Shown in pieces: positions 22,342 through 33,387 of a DNA stretch of 64,000 bases. The first letter of the stretch is position 1. Every line of letters begins with the position of its first letter. Position numbers and translations under genes: made by a program. Below the pieces are notes generated by a model. It was given only the letters and a program-made list of their open reading frames with translations, was not told the DNA's origin and searched no databases. Source of the stretch: Orobanche coerulescens. Taxonomy: Eukaryota; Streptophyta; Magnoliopsida; Lamiales; Orobanchaceae. The stretch covers positions 88,331,644 to 88,395,643 of the forward strand of contig CM065809.1 of assembly GCA_033398695.1 (NCBI GenBank), read 5' to 3'.

Positions 22342-24272
22342 CTTTTAGTTTTGGAAACAAATTGTTCTCACATCGTATTTTCTACTTCCTGAATACTGGA
22401 TTCTGGTGCTAGTTCTCATATTTGTACCATGAATCAGGATCTGGAACAAAGTAGGAAGCTTGGAGCTCGAGAAGTTATGATCACAGTCGGAAGCGGGCAT
22501 AGTGTCGAGGCAACCGACATAGGATCACTTCTTTTGGGTTTAGAATCCGGCTTTGTTTTGACTTTAGAAGATGTACTTGTTTTGCCCAAGGGGCACAAAA
22601 ACATTGTATCCATTCCGGTCATGGACCGAAAAGGCTTTTCATTTTTCATTGGTGATGGTTCCTGCAAAATTTATTTTAGAAATAAACTAGTGGGTACTGC
22701 TACATTGTTGAATGGATTGTATCATCTAAATCTCAGCAACAAAGTAGTTGTGAATAATATGACTAGAAAACGTGGTAAGGATGAAACCAATCAAGTTTTA
22801 AAATGGCATCTTAGACTTGGTCATGTTGGTCAGACCAAGGTTTACAAGATGGAAAAAGATGGACTTATGGGTCCATTGGGATCGGATCCCTTTCCTACTT
22901 GTGAATCTTGCCTTAAAGGCAAAATGACTAAGTCCCCCTTCACAGGGACAATTGAAAGAGCCGCTGATAAACTGGGATTAATCCATACCGACGTATGTGG
23001 TGCTTTGGAAGCAGCACGTGACGGATATCAATATTTCATTACGTTTACAGATGATCATACTAGGTATGGTTATGTATACTTAATGAAACATAAATCCGAG
23101 GCCTTTGAGAAATTCCAGGAATTCAAGGCTCTAGTCGAGAAACAAACTGGTAATCATATCAAAGCACTTTGGTCGGACCGAGGTGGCGAGTATATGAGTA
23201 CGGAGTTTGACGAGTTCCTTAAGGAACATGGAATAGTTTCACAACTAACACCTCCAGGTACTCCTCAGTTAAATGGTGTGTCAGAAAGAAGGAACCGGAC
23301 CCTGTTGAACATGGTCCGTTCCATGCTGGGCTATACTGACTTGCCGATTTACCTGTGGGGGTATGCAATCCTGACTGCTGCGTATATCTTGAACATATGT
23401 CCTTCCAAATCCGTTCCTAAAACTCCACATGAGATGTGGGAGGGAAGAAAACCAAGTCTTAATTATATTAGGATTTGGGGATGTCCCGCCTATGTCAAGA
23501 AGACTAAGGTGGAAAAGTTGGAAGCTAGGTCTGCGAAGGGACTTTTCATTGGATTCCCGTCTGGGACGATGGGATATCTATTCTACATGCCCGAAGATCA
23601 AAGGATCATTGTTGCTTTACCAGCACACTTCCTGGAAGATGAGTTCATTCAGGAAGGCGGAGCAGGTAGAAGTATTTCTTTAGAAGAATATAATGAAACT
23701 CCTCAAGAGACACCTGTGCAAGAAACTGGAACTGAACCTTCTGAAACACAAGTACAACCACCTCGTAGGTCCAGTAGGGTGTCTCATTTATCTGAGAGGT
23801 ATGGGCTTGTGCACTTGGAGGAGCTGGGTCTCCATGAGGTTCCAAGTGATAGCCAAGAGACCGACCCAACAACCTATGACCAAGCGATGGTGGATGTAGA
23901 CTCCGCGAAATGGCGTGAAGCTATGGAAGCTGAGATAGACTCGATGCATGTCAATCAGGTCTGGACTCTAGTAGGCCGCCCCAAGGGCATAATGCCTATT
24001 GGGAACAAGTGGATCTACAAGAGAAAGACTGATGGTGATGGGAAGGTTGACGCCTATAAGGCCAGGCTTGTGGCAAAGGGTTATACCCAGAAGGAAGGGA
24101 TCGATTACCACGATACCTTCTCGCCCGTAGCCATGATCAAGTCTATTCGCATGATGCTTGCTATAGCTGCCTACCACGATTATGAGATATGGCAAATGGA
24201 CGTAAAGACGGCTTTCCTTAATGGATTCCTCGAGGAGGAAATCTATATGGAGCAGCCTAAAGGCTTTGTGTC
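22342..24272 (+). pseudogene. Element E pol, 5' part: protease, integrase, first part of RT
   Basis: In phase with gag. TGA at about 22390 replaces the Trp expected before ILDSG; the protease motif DSGASSHIC then lies just before ATG 22429. An open stretch of about 615 codons follows up to the K insertion: pre-integrase HHCC (KWHLRLGHVGQT ... CESCLKGKM), integrase core (HTDVCG, SDRGGEY, VSERRNRT), C-terminal region, and RT N-terminus through KTAFLNGFLEEEIYMEQP. K is inserted right after GFV. The last 14 codons of the apparent ORF (to 24315) belong to K. Confidence 0.92.
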
Positions 24273-24435
24273 TGTTAGGCGTATTTTTATACGCTTATTT
24301 ATCATTATTTTGTAGTATTTTGGAGAATGAAATCATCTAAATGAGCTTTTAATGCCTTAATTTTGTATGATTGACAGTAAATTGAAGTCCGGAAGCTAAA
24401 ACGAGGCAAAACGGGCGAAAACGGCAAATCTGGAC

Positions 24436-24616
24436 TCTGAGCCGCGGCACAAGGATGCTGAGCCGCGGCACAGGAAGACACCTAGCCGAAGGCCGAGTAC
24501 ATCAGACTGTGTCGCGGCAGCCGCCAGGTGAGCCGCGGCACGTAAGAAATTTATGACGCCTGTGTTTAAAGCTGAAGGCTCTGTGCCGCGGCACAGGTTT
24601 AGTGCGCCGCGGCACA
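24436..24616 (+). repeat. Palindrome array in K 5' LTR (GTGCCGCGGCAC type)
   Basis: Five exact CCGCGG cores (GAGCCGCGGCAC three times, GTGCCGCGGCAC, GCGCCGCGGCAC) and one GTGTCGCGGCAG within 180 bp, about 95 bp upstream of the TATA box. The motif is the same as in the otherwise unrelated B LTR. Confidence 0.92.
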
Positions 24617-24710
24617 CTTGGCGGTTTTTGTATGTCCGCGCGGATTTTGGGCCGTTTCGAAGCCAGTTTTCGACCGACTGATACGGACGCGATTTGTGGA
24701 TGTGCTGAGC

Positions 24711-24720
24711 TATAAATAGG
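24711..24720 (+). promoter_or_regulatory. TATA box of K 5' LTR
   Basis: TATAAATAGG, close to the plant consensus, 438 bp into the LTR. The same sequence occurs at 32499-32508 in the 3' LTR. U3 would then be about 0.47 kb and contain the palindrome array. Confidence 0.75.
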
Positions 24721-25600
24721 GTTTAAGACCCTAATTAATAAATCTTTGGATCTTTAATCTTTTGAGAGCTTAAGCTTGGAGACGGCAGAAGAAGAGGGAA
24801 GCAGAAGACTTCAAGGGCAGAGGGCGGAAGCTGAAGAACGGAGGAATCCGAGCTTCATCTGCGTTTGAATTTTATGCTTTCATTTATTTATTCTGTAATT
24901 TCAATTATTAGTATGTCAGGCTAAAGCCCTAATCTAGGGTTTTGATGAAACCTATGTTTTGACGAATTTCTTGAGATTATCCAATTAATTACCTTTTTAT
25001 TGAGTTTTCCCAATTGTGTTTAATGCTTGCAATTATCTGGCCAATAGTTGTATTGATTAAATCATTCACTTCGAATCGGGAGAGGAGATTTGGTGAGGAA
25101 CTATTGGTGAGGACCGTTTTATTCTGTGAGATAGGAATATACTCATAGGAACTACGTGGCCTTTGGGAGATTTCATGCTTTTTGCCTATCGACGAAATAA
25201 TTCACCTAGGGATAGAGTGCGTTATTCGCCTTTAGATAAATCTATTGACCTCGGGAGAGGCGGTAGAATATATTAGCAATCTCCGCCTTCAATAAATTGG
25301 GAAAATTATTTATTACGGATAATCGAGAGTAAATTCGGATAAACTAAGGTGGATTCAGAACCCTAGACTTATTCATCATTTGATTTCTTTTATTCAAGCT
25401 ATCGTTTTCTACTAGTCTTTTAGTAATTCCTTTAGTTATTAATTGCACAAACCCAAATTCGATTGTTCAAATAAAATTGGAATACGAAGAAATCGGTAGT
25501 TAGAGATTCAGTCCTCGTGGGAACGATACTCTACTTATCACTTTATTACTTGTAAACGATGACGTGCACTTGCGTGTAAAGAATTATCGCAACAAGTTTT

Positions 25601-25618
25601 TGGCGCCGTTGCCGGGGA
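25601..25618 (+). promoter_or_regulatory. Element K primer binding site (Asp tRNA)
   Basis: TGGCGCCGTTGCCGGGGA, six bases after the LTR end, the complement of the plant tRNA-Asp 3' end and the primer site typical of Athila elements. Confidence 0.93.
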
Positions 25619-25736
25619 CTGAAATTTTCTAATATCGATTTAAGTATTTCCAGTCTTAATTTGAACGTTTTATTTTTATTTTTGTGTATTTAATTTCGTT
25701 TATTTGTTTTTCCTTTCAGGACCTTTCGTGTAGTGC

Positions 25737-28295
25737 ATGAGAAAACTCGGTAACGAAGGCCTACTACCTTTGGATACCGAGCTCGAGCGCACTCTAAGAA
25801 GGAACAAAAAGGAGAAAAGAGAGTTGCAGACGACGGTCAACATGGCTGAGAATATCGAAGTCCAAGGAAGATATAACCAAGTGCGGTAAGTTCAACCGGA
25901 ACTAGCTCTTCGAGATTATGCCATGCCGCAGATCAATGCTAATTTTTCGGGAATTCGGCGTCCCACTATCCAAGCCAATAATTTTGAGATCAAGCCTGCT
26001 ATTATTCAGATGGTGCAGGCGAGCCAATTCTGTGGACTGCCGAATGACGACCCGAATGCCCATATTGCTTCTTTCCTTGAGATATGCGACACGTTCAAGA
26101 CTAATGGTGTCACCGACGATGCCATCCGATTGAGGCTTTTCCCTTTCTCTTTGAGGGATAAAGCAAAATTCTGGTTAAATTCCTTACCGCCGGGGTCGAT
26201 TACAACATGGGAGAGGTTAGCGCAAGCCTTCCTTGCCAAATTCTTCCCACCTGCTAAGACGGCGAGGTTGAGAAACGAAATAACCACCTTTGGTCAGTAC
26301 GATATGGAATCGCTCCACGAGGCGTGGGAGCGATATAAAGATTTGCTACGAAGATGCCCTCATCACGGCATTCCTGATTGGCTTCAGCTTCATACGTTCT
26401 ATAATGGTTTGAGTGCTTCTACACGCACCCTCGTGGATGCGGCCTCTGGTGGGGCCTTGATGGGAAAATCTATGGCCGAGGCACACGTGCTTTTGGAAGA
26501 TATGGCCGCAAACGCATACCAATGGCCATAGGAAAGATTGACACCGAAGAGAGTCATGGAAGTTTCAAGCAATGATCCGATTTCCACCTTGTCAGCTCAA
26601 GTCGCCGCTTTGACCCAACAGCTCCAGGCATTCTCGCACGCACCTTCCCCCGTTACCATTGAGACATGCAATTGGTGTAACGGATCACACCCGAGCGCGG
26701 AATGTCAAGTTGGAAACCCGTTCGAGCAAAATCAGATGGAGCAGGCTCAATTTGTGGGAAGTGGGAATCGGCCGAATAACCCGTACTCCAACACTTATAA
26801 TCCGGGGTGGCGCAATCATCCCAACTTTTCATGGAGAAACGGACAGAACTCACACCAGCCCCCATTCGTCCAGAATCAACAGCAGCCCCCTCCCGCTCGC
26901 AAAGTGTCTCTCGAGGAAGCACTTGCAAAATTGGCGGCAAATACGAGTCAATTTATGACTCGTACAGAAGCAACATTGCAAAATCATTCCGCTTCCATTC
27001 AGAATTTGGAGGTCCAGCTGGGCCAAATTGCTAATGTGTTGACAGCTCGTCCGGAGGGAGCATTGCCGAGTACAACAGAGACAAATCCTAGAGAGAGTCT
27101 AAACGCAATCAGCTTAAGAAGTGGGAAAGAGGTGCTGGATCAGCCCGAGCGGTGTGAAAAGAAGAAGGAAATTGAGGAAGAGAAGGATTTAAAGCCAGAG
27201 GAGTCGAAGGATTTGAAGCCGGACAACTCGAAGACATGTGTGTCCCCCGTCCCGTTTCCGCAGAGATTACAGCAAAGAAGGGCGGACAAACAATTTTCTA
27301 AGTTCCTTGATGTGTTTAAAAAGCTTCACATAAACATTCCGTTCGCCGACGCATTGGAACAGATGCCGAGTTACGTCAAGTTCATGAAAGAGATATTATC
27401 GAAGAAAAGAAAGCTTGAGGAGTTTGAAACGGTCGCCTTGACAGAGGAGTGCAGTGCAATTCTTCAAAAGAAGCTCCCACCTAAATTGAAAGATCCGGGA
27501 AGCTTCAACATACCGTGCACCATGGGGAATCTTTCATTTAATAAGGCACTATGCGATCTTGGTGCTAGTATCAACCTCATGCCTCTGTCGATTTTCAAAA
27601 AGCTGAATATTGGGGAAGCCAAGCCAACAACAGTCTCCTTACAATTGGCGGATCGATCGATAAAGTATCCGAGGGGAGTGATCGAGGATGTATTAGTCAA
27701 GGTTGATAAGTTCATCTTTCCAGCCGATTTCATCGTACTCGACATGGATGAAGATGAAGATATTCCAATCATCTTGGGACGACCATTTCTAGCGACGGGC
27801 CGAACCCTTATAGACATGGAAAAAGGGGAGTTAACTCTGAGGGTCCAAGACGAGCAAGTTACTTTTCAAGTATTCAAATCGTTTCCATGTCCCGGAAGTG
27901 TTGATAAAAGGTCACAAATTGAAAGTGTGGATGTTGTTGAAAGAGGAAAGCACCGAAAAAATCGTCGTTTGGAAAATTCAGATTTTGTGTTAAATGATCC
28001 AAGTCTTAAGAAGGATGTAGAACGAGTGGCGTTCCTCGAGCATGAGGACAAATCTGCTGCAGTCTTGAGTGCGTTTGTGAAGGAGGAGAGTAAGCCGAAA
28101 GCCCAGCGGAAAATTAGTCATGGAAAAACCGGGTGTTTCGGGAAGTTATTCACGTCGAAACCTTTTCGCAAACAACATTTGATGACCGAACCGAAAGTCG
28201 AATCGCTAACGACCAATGGTCATAATTTTAACAAAAATATGAACGGTTCGATGAACGGGGCGGAAACCAAATGGAGTTTGCGAAAAGCGAACTAA
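25737..28295 (+). pseudogene. Element K gag-protease
   Basis: One frame from ATG 25737 with two in-frame stops, TAA 25887-25889 and TAG 26529-26531. Gag: Retrotrans_gag core around 26120-26500 (LFPFSLRDKAKFWLNSLPPG, FLAKFFPP, LHTFYNGL), a short zinc-knuckle-like CNWCNGSHPSAEC, then a charged linker. Protease around 27490-27870: the active-site box is CDLGASINLMPL, where DLG stands for the usual DSG/DTG, and the flap-side motif is IILGRPFLATG. After the stop comes GCGCTTCTCGGGAGGCAAC, a sequence I associate with the end of gag in Athila-like elements. A splice acceptor-like TTTCAG lies just upstream of the start. Confidence 0.88.
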
Positions 28296-28512
28296 TGTTT
28301 TCCAATAGGTCCGGCTGAAGACTATAAACTTAGCGCTTCTCGGGAGGCAACCCGAGTTCGTAGTTGTAGATTTTTTTGCATTTCTTTATTTTTCTTGCAT
28401 TCGTGATTCTTATTTTTCATCATTTTTGTGCTTCAATTTGCTTCTGCCTCTCGCTTTTAACGTTTTCTTCTCAAAATTCTGTGCAGGAAAGTCCTGTGGA
28501 AGAAATCAAGTC

Positions 28513-28735
28513 TGAGCCGCGGCACAGGTATTGTGAGCCGCGGCACACATCAATAGCAAGGGGAGGCTAAACCAACTGTACCCTGTGCCGCGGCACAACA
28601 TAAATGAGCCGCGACACACTTGAGCATTGAGCCGCGGCACACGAAATCTGTGCCGCGGCACACGACAAAACGAGAACACAGGTAAAAGGGACTGTACCCT
28701 GTGCCGCGGCTCAATTTAGCTGTGCCGCGGCACAC
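28513..28735 (+). repeat. Internal palindrome array of K, between gag-protease and ORF2
   Basis: Seven exact CCGCGG cores plus one GCCGCGAC variant in 220 bp, as GAGCCGCGGCAC, GTGCCGCGGCAC and GTGCCGCGGCTC. It uses the same motif as the K LTR array but is not otherwise a copy of the LTR. TTATAATTC near 28764, just downstream, is a possible TATA-like element. Confidence 0.9.
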
Positions 28736-28903
28736 TATGCGGAATCTGAAAAGGCCTGGTAGCTTATAATTCACAATCGGCCGAGCACCCAGGTATTATT
28801 TTCTTCCTTTCTCCTTCCCTCCCCAGCGCGCGAACCGGCCGACGAAGTTCTTCCAATTTTTCTTGCGATTTCTTCTTGCATTCTTCACAAAACCAACCAA
28901 AAG

Positions 28904-29428
28904 GTATGTTCAAATCTTTACTCTCCACTTGCTTATGGTTTAAATTTGGAAGTTGTTTATGCTTTGGATGAATTGAACATATTATTTTCCTTCAAAAGGT
29001 TTTATGATTGTTAGAGAATAACTTGGTAGTTTTAATCAATTTTTCATGGTTAGATCGGAATATCAATGAGTTGAGAGTGTTGTGTTGATAATGATTGAAT
29101 TGCTTTTCTGTTCTTGGGGGTTGAATCGAGCTATAACCATGTTTATTCTTCAAGTAAACTTGTGCCCTCAAGGTGTTTGATAAATTGCCTAAGTGAAAAA
29201 TTTTCTTTGGAAAAGCAATCTTTTGAATATGTCGTGCAACGTATACGTTTTGAATTTACAGCAAGCCCTACCCTTACATCCAGGTTAAACATTTAAGTCC
29301 AATTTCATCCTTCTCTCACCTATGCGTTTTTGTTGTTAAATTCGGGATTTCTGACTGGACATCCTTAGCCGAGCGTAGATCATTGTTATTATTGTTGCGT
29401 AAATAAACCCTCGTGTTTTACTTTTCAG
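28904..29428 (+). other. Candidate 5' UTR intron of K ORF2
   Basis: Donor AAAG/GTATGT at 28904 (good match to the plant consensus) and acceptor CTTTTCAG/GA ending at 29428, with an AT-rich, T-rich body of 525 bp. Splicing would place ORF2's ATG (29437) 8 bp into the next exon. The pyrimidine-rich stretch before the donor (CCTTTCTCCTTCCCTCCCC, about 28807-28825) looks like a plant 5' UTR. Prediction only; no transcript evidence. Confidence 0.55.
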
Positions 29429-29436
29429 GACTGATT

Positions 29437-30810
29437 ATGGCGAGAACAAAGAAACTGAGCAAGAGAGCTAGGACCGAGTCATCCCCTACTCGAGGGGAGA
29501 CCTCTCGTGGTCGGGCCGAGGTGGAGGGGCACCAATTTTCGGACCCTGAAATTCACAAGATATTCAATGAAAAGATCCGGCCACGACCGCTTATTCCAGA
29601 GAGGGGTTTTACTCCAGCTCCTCAGGACGGGGAATTGCTCACTATGATTGATGAGATGGGGTGGGCCAGATTTGCCGCACCTCCCTAGCCAGCGGTTATC
29701 TCGATTGTGCAGGAGTTCTACGCTAGTGCACTGCTGAAGCACATTCGGGCAGGGCATACGTTGCCGTCTTTAGAGTCTCGGACTCAGGTCGACGTCCGAG
29801 GGGTTACGGTTGATTTCTCCACGGCTGCTATTCGGAGGCTTTTTGGGCTTCCGGTGGTTGATGAGTCGGCCTATGACCGAGTGATGACCAGCCTCACGAA
29901 GGAGGCCCTGCTTGAGACCATTGCACAGCCCGATACCGACTGGGAGCAGCGAGCACAGGGTTCTTCCACTTTTCACTTCAGGAGCTCGCGCCTCAGCCGG
30001 CTCGGGCGTGCCTGGCTTTATTTTATCTGCGCACGCATTGACCCCACCTCCCAGATCCGTACTGTCTTTCTCTCCCGCGCCCGGACTCTTTATGCTATCA
30101 CGTCCGGGCTGCGTTTCGATGTGGCACCCATCCTGGTCCGATCTATCTTCCAGTGTATCCAGGGGGGGCCAAGACGGGGTTGAAGCACCCCTCTCTCATC
30201 TGCGCTTTGTGCCGGCAGTCGGGGTTGACGTGGTCAAACGACGAGCCGATGCTTGCCCCCCAGGCCCCGATAGACCACCGCATCATATCACACTTCGACC
30301 AGTGGGGAGGAGCGCCGGCGCACGCTCGGGGGAGAGGATTTCTGCTAGAGGAGGCCCACGAGGGATCCCCCGAGCCGCTTTTGTTGACACATGGAGATGC
30401 CGGCCCGCCACCCGACCGAGCGAGGTTGCAGGAGTTGTTTGATGAGCTGCGGGAGGATCTGAGGAGAGAGAGAGGAGCTGAGAGAGGAGACGAGGAGAGA
30501 GAGAGATGAGATGAGGAGAGAGAGAGAGCTTGATGGCTGCCAAGCGGGAGGAGCAGCGGACGGAGCGGGAGAGCGTTGTAGCTGCCGTCAGAGCCGAGAT
30601 GCGAGAGCAGGCCCGCCGGGCCAGCCGACGAGAGGCGAGGCGTCTTGCTGCGAGGGATGCTTATCATCAGGAGCACCTCGCCGCATGGACGGCCCATATC
30701 CTGCATCCCGACGGGCCATTTATTGCGCCCGCCCGACCAGCCACACACCACCCTCCTCACCGGACGATGCCGGCACTGCCTCTGAGCATCGGAGGGGAGT
30801 ACTTGACCTT
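29437..30810 (+). pseudogene. Element K ORF2: plant transposon-associated protein
   Basis: Starts at ATG 29437 (MARTKKLSKRARTES). One in-frame TAG (29686-29688), a frame change at the G7 run near 30163, and another in the GA-rich tract near 30510 break it. The conserved part (FGLPVVDESAY, SRLGRAWLYFICARIDPTSQ, ISGLRFDV-like) resembles the 'putative plant transposon protein' domain often found downstream of gag in Athila-like elements; its function is unknown. A highly charged, Arg/Glu-rich, probably coiled-coil C-terminus follows (ERGAERGDEERER, REARRLAARD). Strongly GC-rich compared with its surroundings. Confidence 0.72.
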
Positions 30811-32080
30811 TTACTTTTATTGCATATCATTTTTCTGTCCATTGAGGTCAATGTACGTCCTAAGTTTGGGGGGGTATTTACTTTCAGTTGCTACATTCAT
30901 TGCTGTACTTTATTTTCTTGCTGTACTTTATTTCGTTGCACTTTTCATTACTTTGCGTAAATTTTTTTTTTAGATAGCCTTGCTTGTCTTAGTTTTTCTT
31001 TATTCGTGAATTTTTCATGCTTCTATTTGTGTGATACTGATGTTACGACACTGTTTTTCTCTCTGAAGAAACGGTCGAGTTCCAGTCGAGTTGTAGTCAG
31101 TTATTTCTGTTCTGCTTAGTATTCATTTAGGTCCAAAATTTTTCGTGATTGTAGAAGTCTTGGCAGATAAGAGACGATACATACTTGTTTTAAAATCACC
31201 GTCAATACGTTTGGCTACATTTTCCAGATAGTGAGTCGTACTGTTTATTTAGTCGTTTTGGCACTTAGATTGAGTTTAGAGTCGGTCAGTTTTTCCCAAA
31301 AAGTCGAGATAATGTGTTCTATGAAGGGAAGTCTAGTAACCGGGGGCATTCGCGTGACCCGTTGTTTACTCTCGCGTAAAACGACGACCCTGATTAGACT
31401 AGTGATTTAGATATTTCACATGTGCCAATGAGAGGGAGCCTAGTAACCGGGGGTATTCGCGTGACCCGCTGTTTACTCTCGCATAAAACGGCAACCTTGA
31501 TTCGGACATGCGGAAATTATATATTCGAGTTGTTTCTCCGCTGTAGACGGGAACTTAGTAACTAGAAGCATCCATGTGCCCCATGAGTGTCTTTTACGTC
31601 AAACGGTTTTCCAATACATGAGAATGGAGTTTCCACCCTAGGATTATCCCGATGAAACATCCCGAGATCCTAACCTAGTGGTCAACTGGAATCAAATTCT
31701 TGAACATATATATAAGGAAAAACTGTCCGAGGTTTAATTGTTATGAAACTCGTGAAAATTGTGCCGTTAGACTGTGGAACGGGACGAACTAGATTGTTTA
31801 TTTTAGCCTTTCATATTGACGGTCGATTTGACTCACGTTTTGTTAATCTTTGAGCTGGATTTTCTTCATGAACGAGCGATTAGGACTGAACTTGATTACT
31901 TTGCGGAATCATTATTCTGAGTGCAGCTCGCTTTTATGACACTCGTATTATTTAGAGAGAATTACAGGATAGTATTGATTAGGTTGAACACTATGAGTTG
32001 CACGATGATTCACGACATTCTTTTATTGAATTTAATTCTTTTTGCTTGAGGACAAGCAAAGGCTTAAGTTTGGGGGTATT
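30811..32080 (+). other. Element K 3' untranslated region with tandem repeats and polypurine tract
   Basis: 1.27 kb without a credible ORF. Three imperfect repeats start near 31331, 31438 and 31552 (CTAGTAACCGGGGG, TTCGCGTGACCCG, TTTACTCTCGC). The end, GCTTAAGTTTGGGGGTATT next to the 3' LTR, contains the polypurine tract (about 32065-32078) and matches the usual Athila form. Confidence 0.8.
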
Positions 32081-33382
32081 TGTTAGGCGTATTTTTATAC
32101 GCTTATTTATCATTATTTTGTAGTATTTTGGAGAATGAAATCGTCTAAATGAGCTTTTAATGCCTTAATTTTGTATGATTGACAGGAAATTGAAGTCCGG
32201 AAGCTAAAACGAGGCAAAACGGGCGAAAACGGCAAACCTGGACTCGAGCGCAGACAAGGAAGCCGAGCCGCGACACAAGAAGACACCCACCAAGGCCGAG
32301 TACATCAGACTGCACTGCGCACATCCTGTGAGCCGCGTACGTAAGAAATTGATGACGCCTGTGTTTAAAGTCAAGGCTCGTGGCCGCGCACAGTTTAGTG
32401 CGCCGCGGCACACTTGGCGGTTTTTGTATGTCCGCTGATTTTGGGCCGCTTGATTCGGCCACCGACTGATACGGACGCGATTTGTGGATGTGCTGAGCTA
32501 TAAATAGGGTTTAAGACCCTAATTAATAAATCTTTGGATCTTTAATCTTTTGAGAGCTTAAGCTTGGAGACGGCAGAAGAAGAGGGAAGCAGAAGACTTC
32601 AAGGGCAGAGGGCGGAAGCTGAAGAACGGAGGAATCCGAGCTTCATCTGCGTTTGAATTTTATGCTTTCATTTATTTATTCTGTAATTTCAATTATTAGT
32701 ATGTCAGGCTAAAGCCCTAATCTAGGGTTTTGATGAAACCTATGTTTTGACGAATTTCTTGAGATTATCCAATTAATTACCTTTTTATTGAGTTTTCCCA
32801 ATTGTGTTTAATGCTTGCAATTATCTGGCCAATAGTTGTATTGATTAAATCATTCACTTCGAATCGGGAGAGGAGATTTGGTGAGGAACTATTGGTGAGG
32901 ACCGTTTTATTCTGTGAGATAGGAATATACTCATAGGAACTACGTGGCCTTTGGGAGATTTCATGCTTTTTGCCTATCGACGAAATAATTCACCTAGGGA
33001 TAGAGTGTGTTATTCGCCTTTAGATAAATCTATTGACCTCGGGAGAGGCGGTAGAATATATTAGCAATCTCCGCCTTCAATAAATTGGGAAAATTATTTA
33101 TTACAGATAATCGAGAGTAAATTCGGATAAACTAAGGTGGATTCAGAACCCTAGACTTATTCATCATTTGATTTCTTTTATTCAAGCTATCGTTTTCTAC
33201 TAGTCTTTTAGTAATTCCTTTAGTTATTAATTGCACAAACCCAAATTCGATTGTTCAAATAAAATTGGAATACGAAGAAATCGGTAGTTAGAGATTCAGT
33301 CCTCGTGGGAACGATACTCTGCTTATCACTTTATTACTTGTAAACGATGACGTGCACTTGCGTGTAAAGAATTATCGCAACA
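32081..33382 (+). repeat. Element K 3' LTR
   Basis: 1302 bp, same ends as the 5' LTR, TATA box at 32499-32508. Its array (about 32240-32415) is badly eroded: one exact CCGCGG remains against five in the 5' LTR, and many short deletions fall inside the palindromes (GTGCCGCGGCAC became GTGGCCGCGCAC). Confidence 0.95.
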
Positions 33383-33387
33383 GTGTC

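Larger units (their letters stand above)
24273..25594 (+). repeat. Element K 5' LTR
   Basis: 1322 bp, TGTTAGGCGTATTTTTATA... to AATTATCGCAACA. The first 150 bp and the last 900 bp match the 3' LTR with roughly three differences each, whereas about 290 bp containing the palindrome array differ heavily. Confidence 0.95.
24273..33382 (+). mobile_element. Element K: Athila-like non-autonomous element with gag-protease and a second gene
   Basis: 9110 bp, plus strand, flanked by GTGTC (24268-24272 and 33383-33387). LTRs start TGTTAGGCG and end TCGCAACA. The primer site for Asp tRNA and the polypurine tract TTTGGGGGT fit the Athila/Tat branch of Ty3-gypsy. It encodes Gag and an aspartic protease, then a separate ORF2; RT, RNase H and integrase are absent. 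Outside the palindrome arrays the LTRs are nearly identical, so K inserted recently. Confidence 0.93.

Noticed and set aside
29912..30442. GC-rich ORFs in other frames over K ORF2
   Set aside because: High GC lengthens all frames; only the frame with the conserved plant transposon-associated segments is kept.
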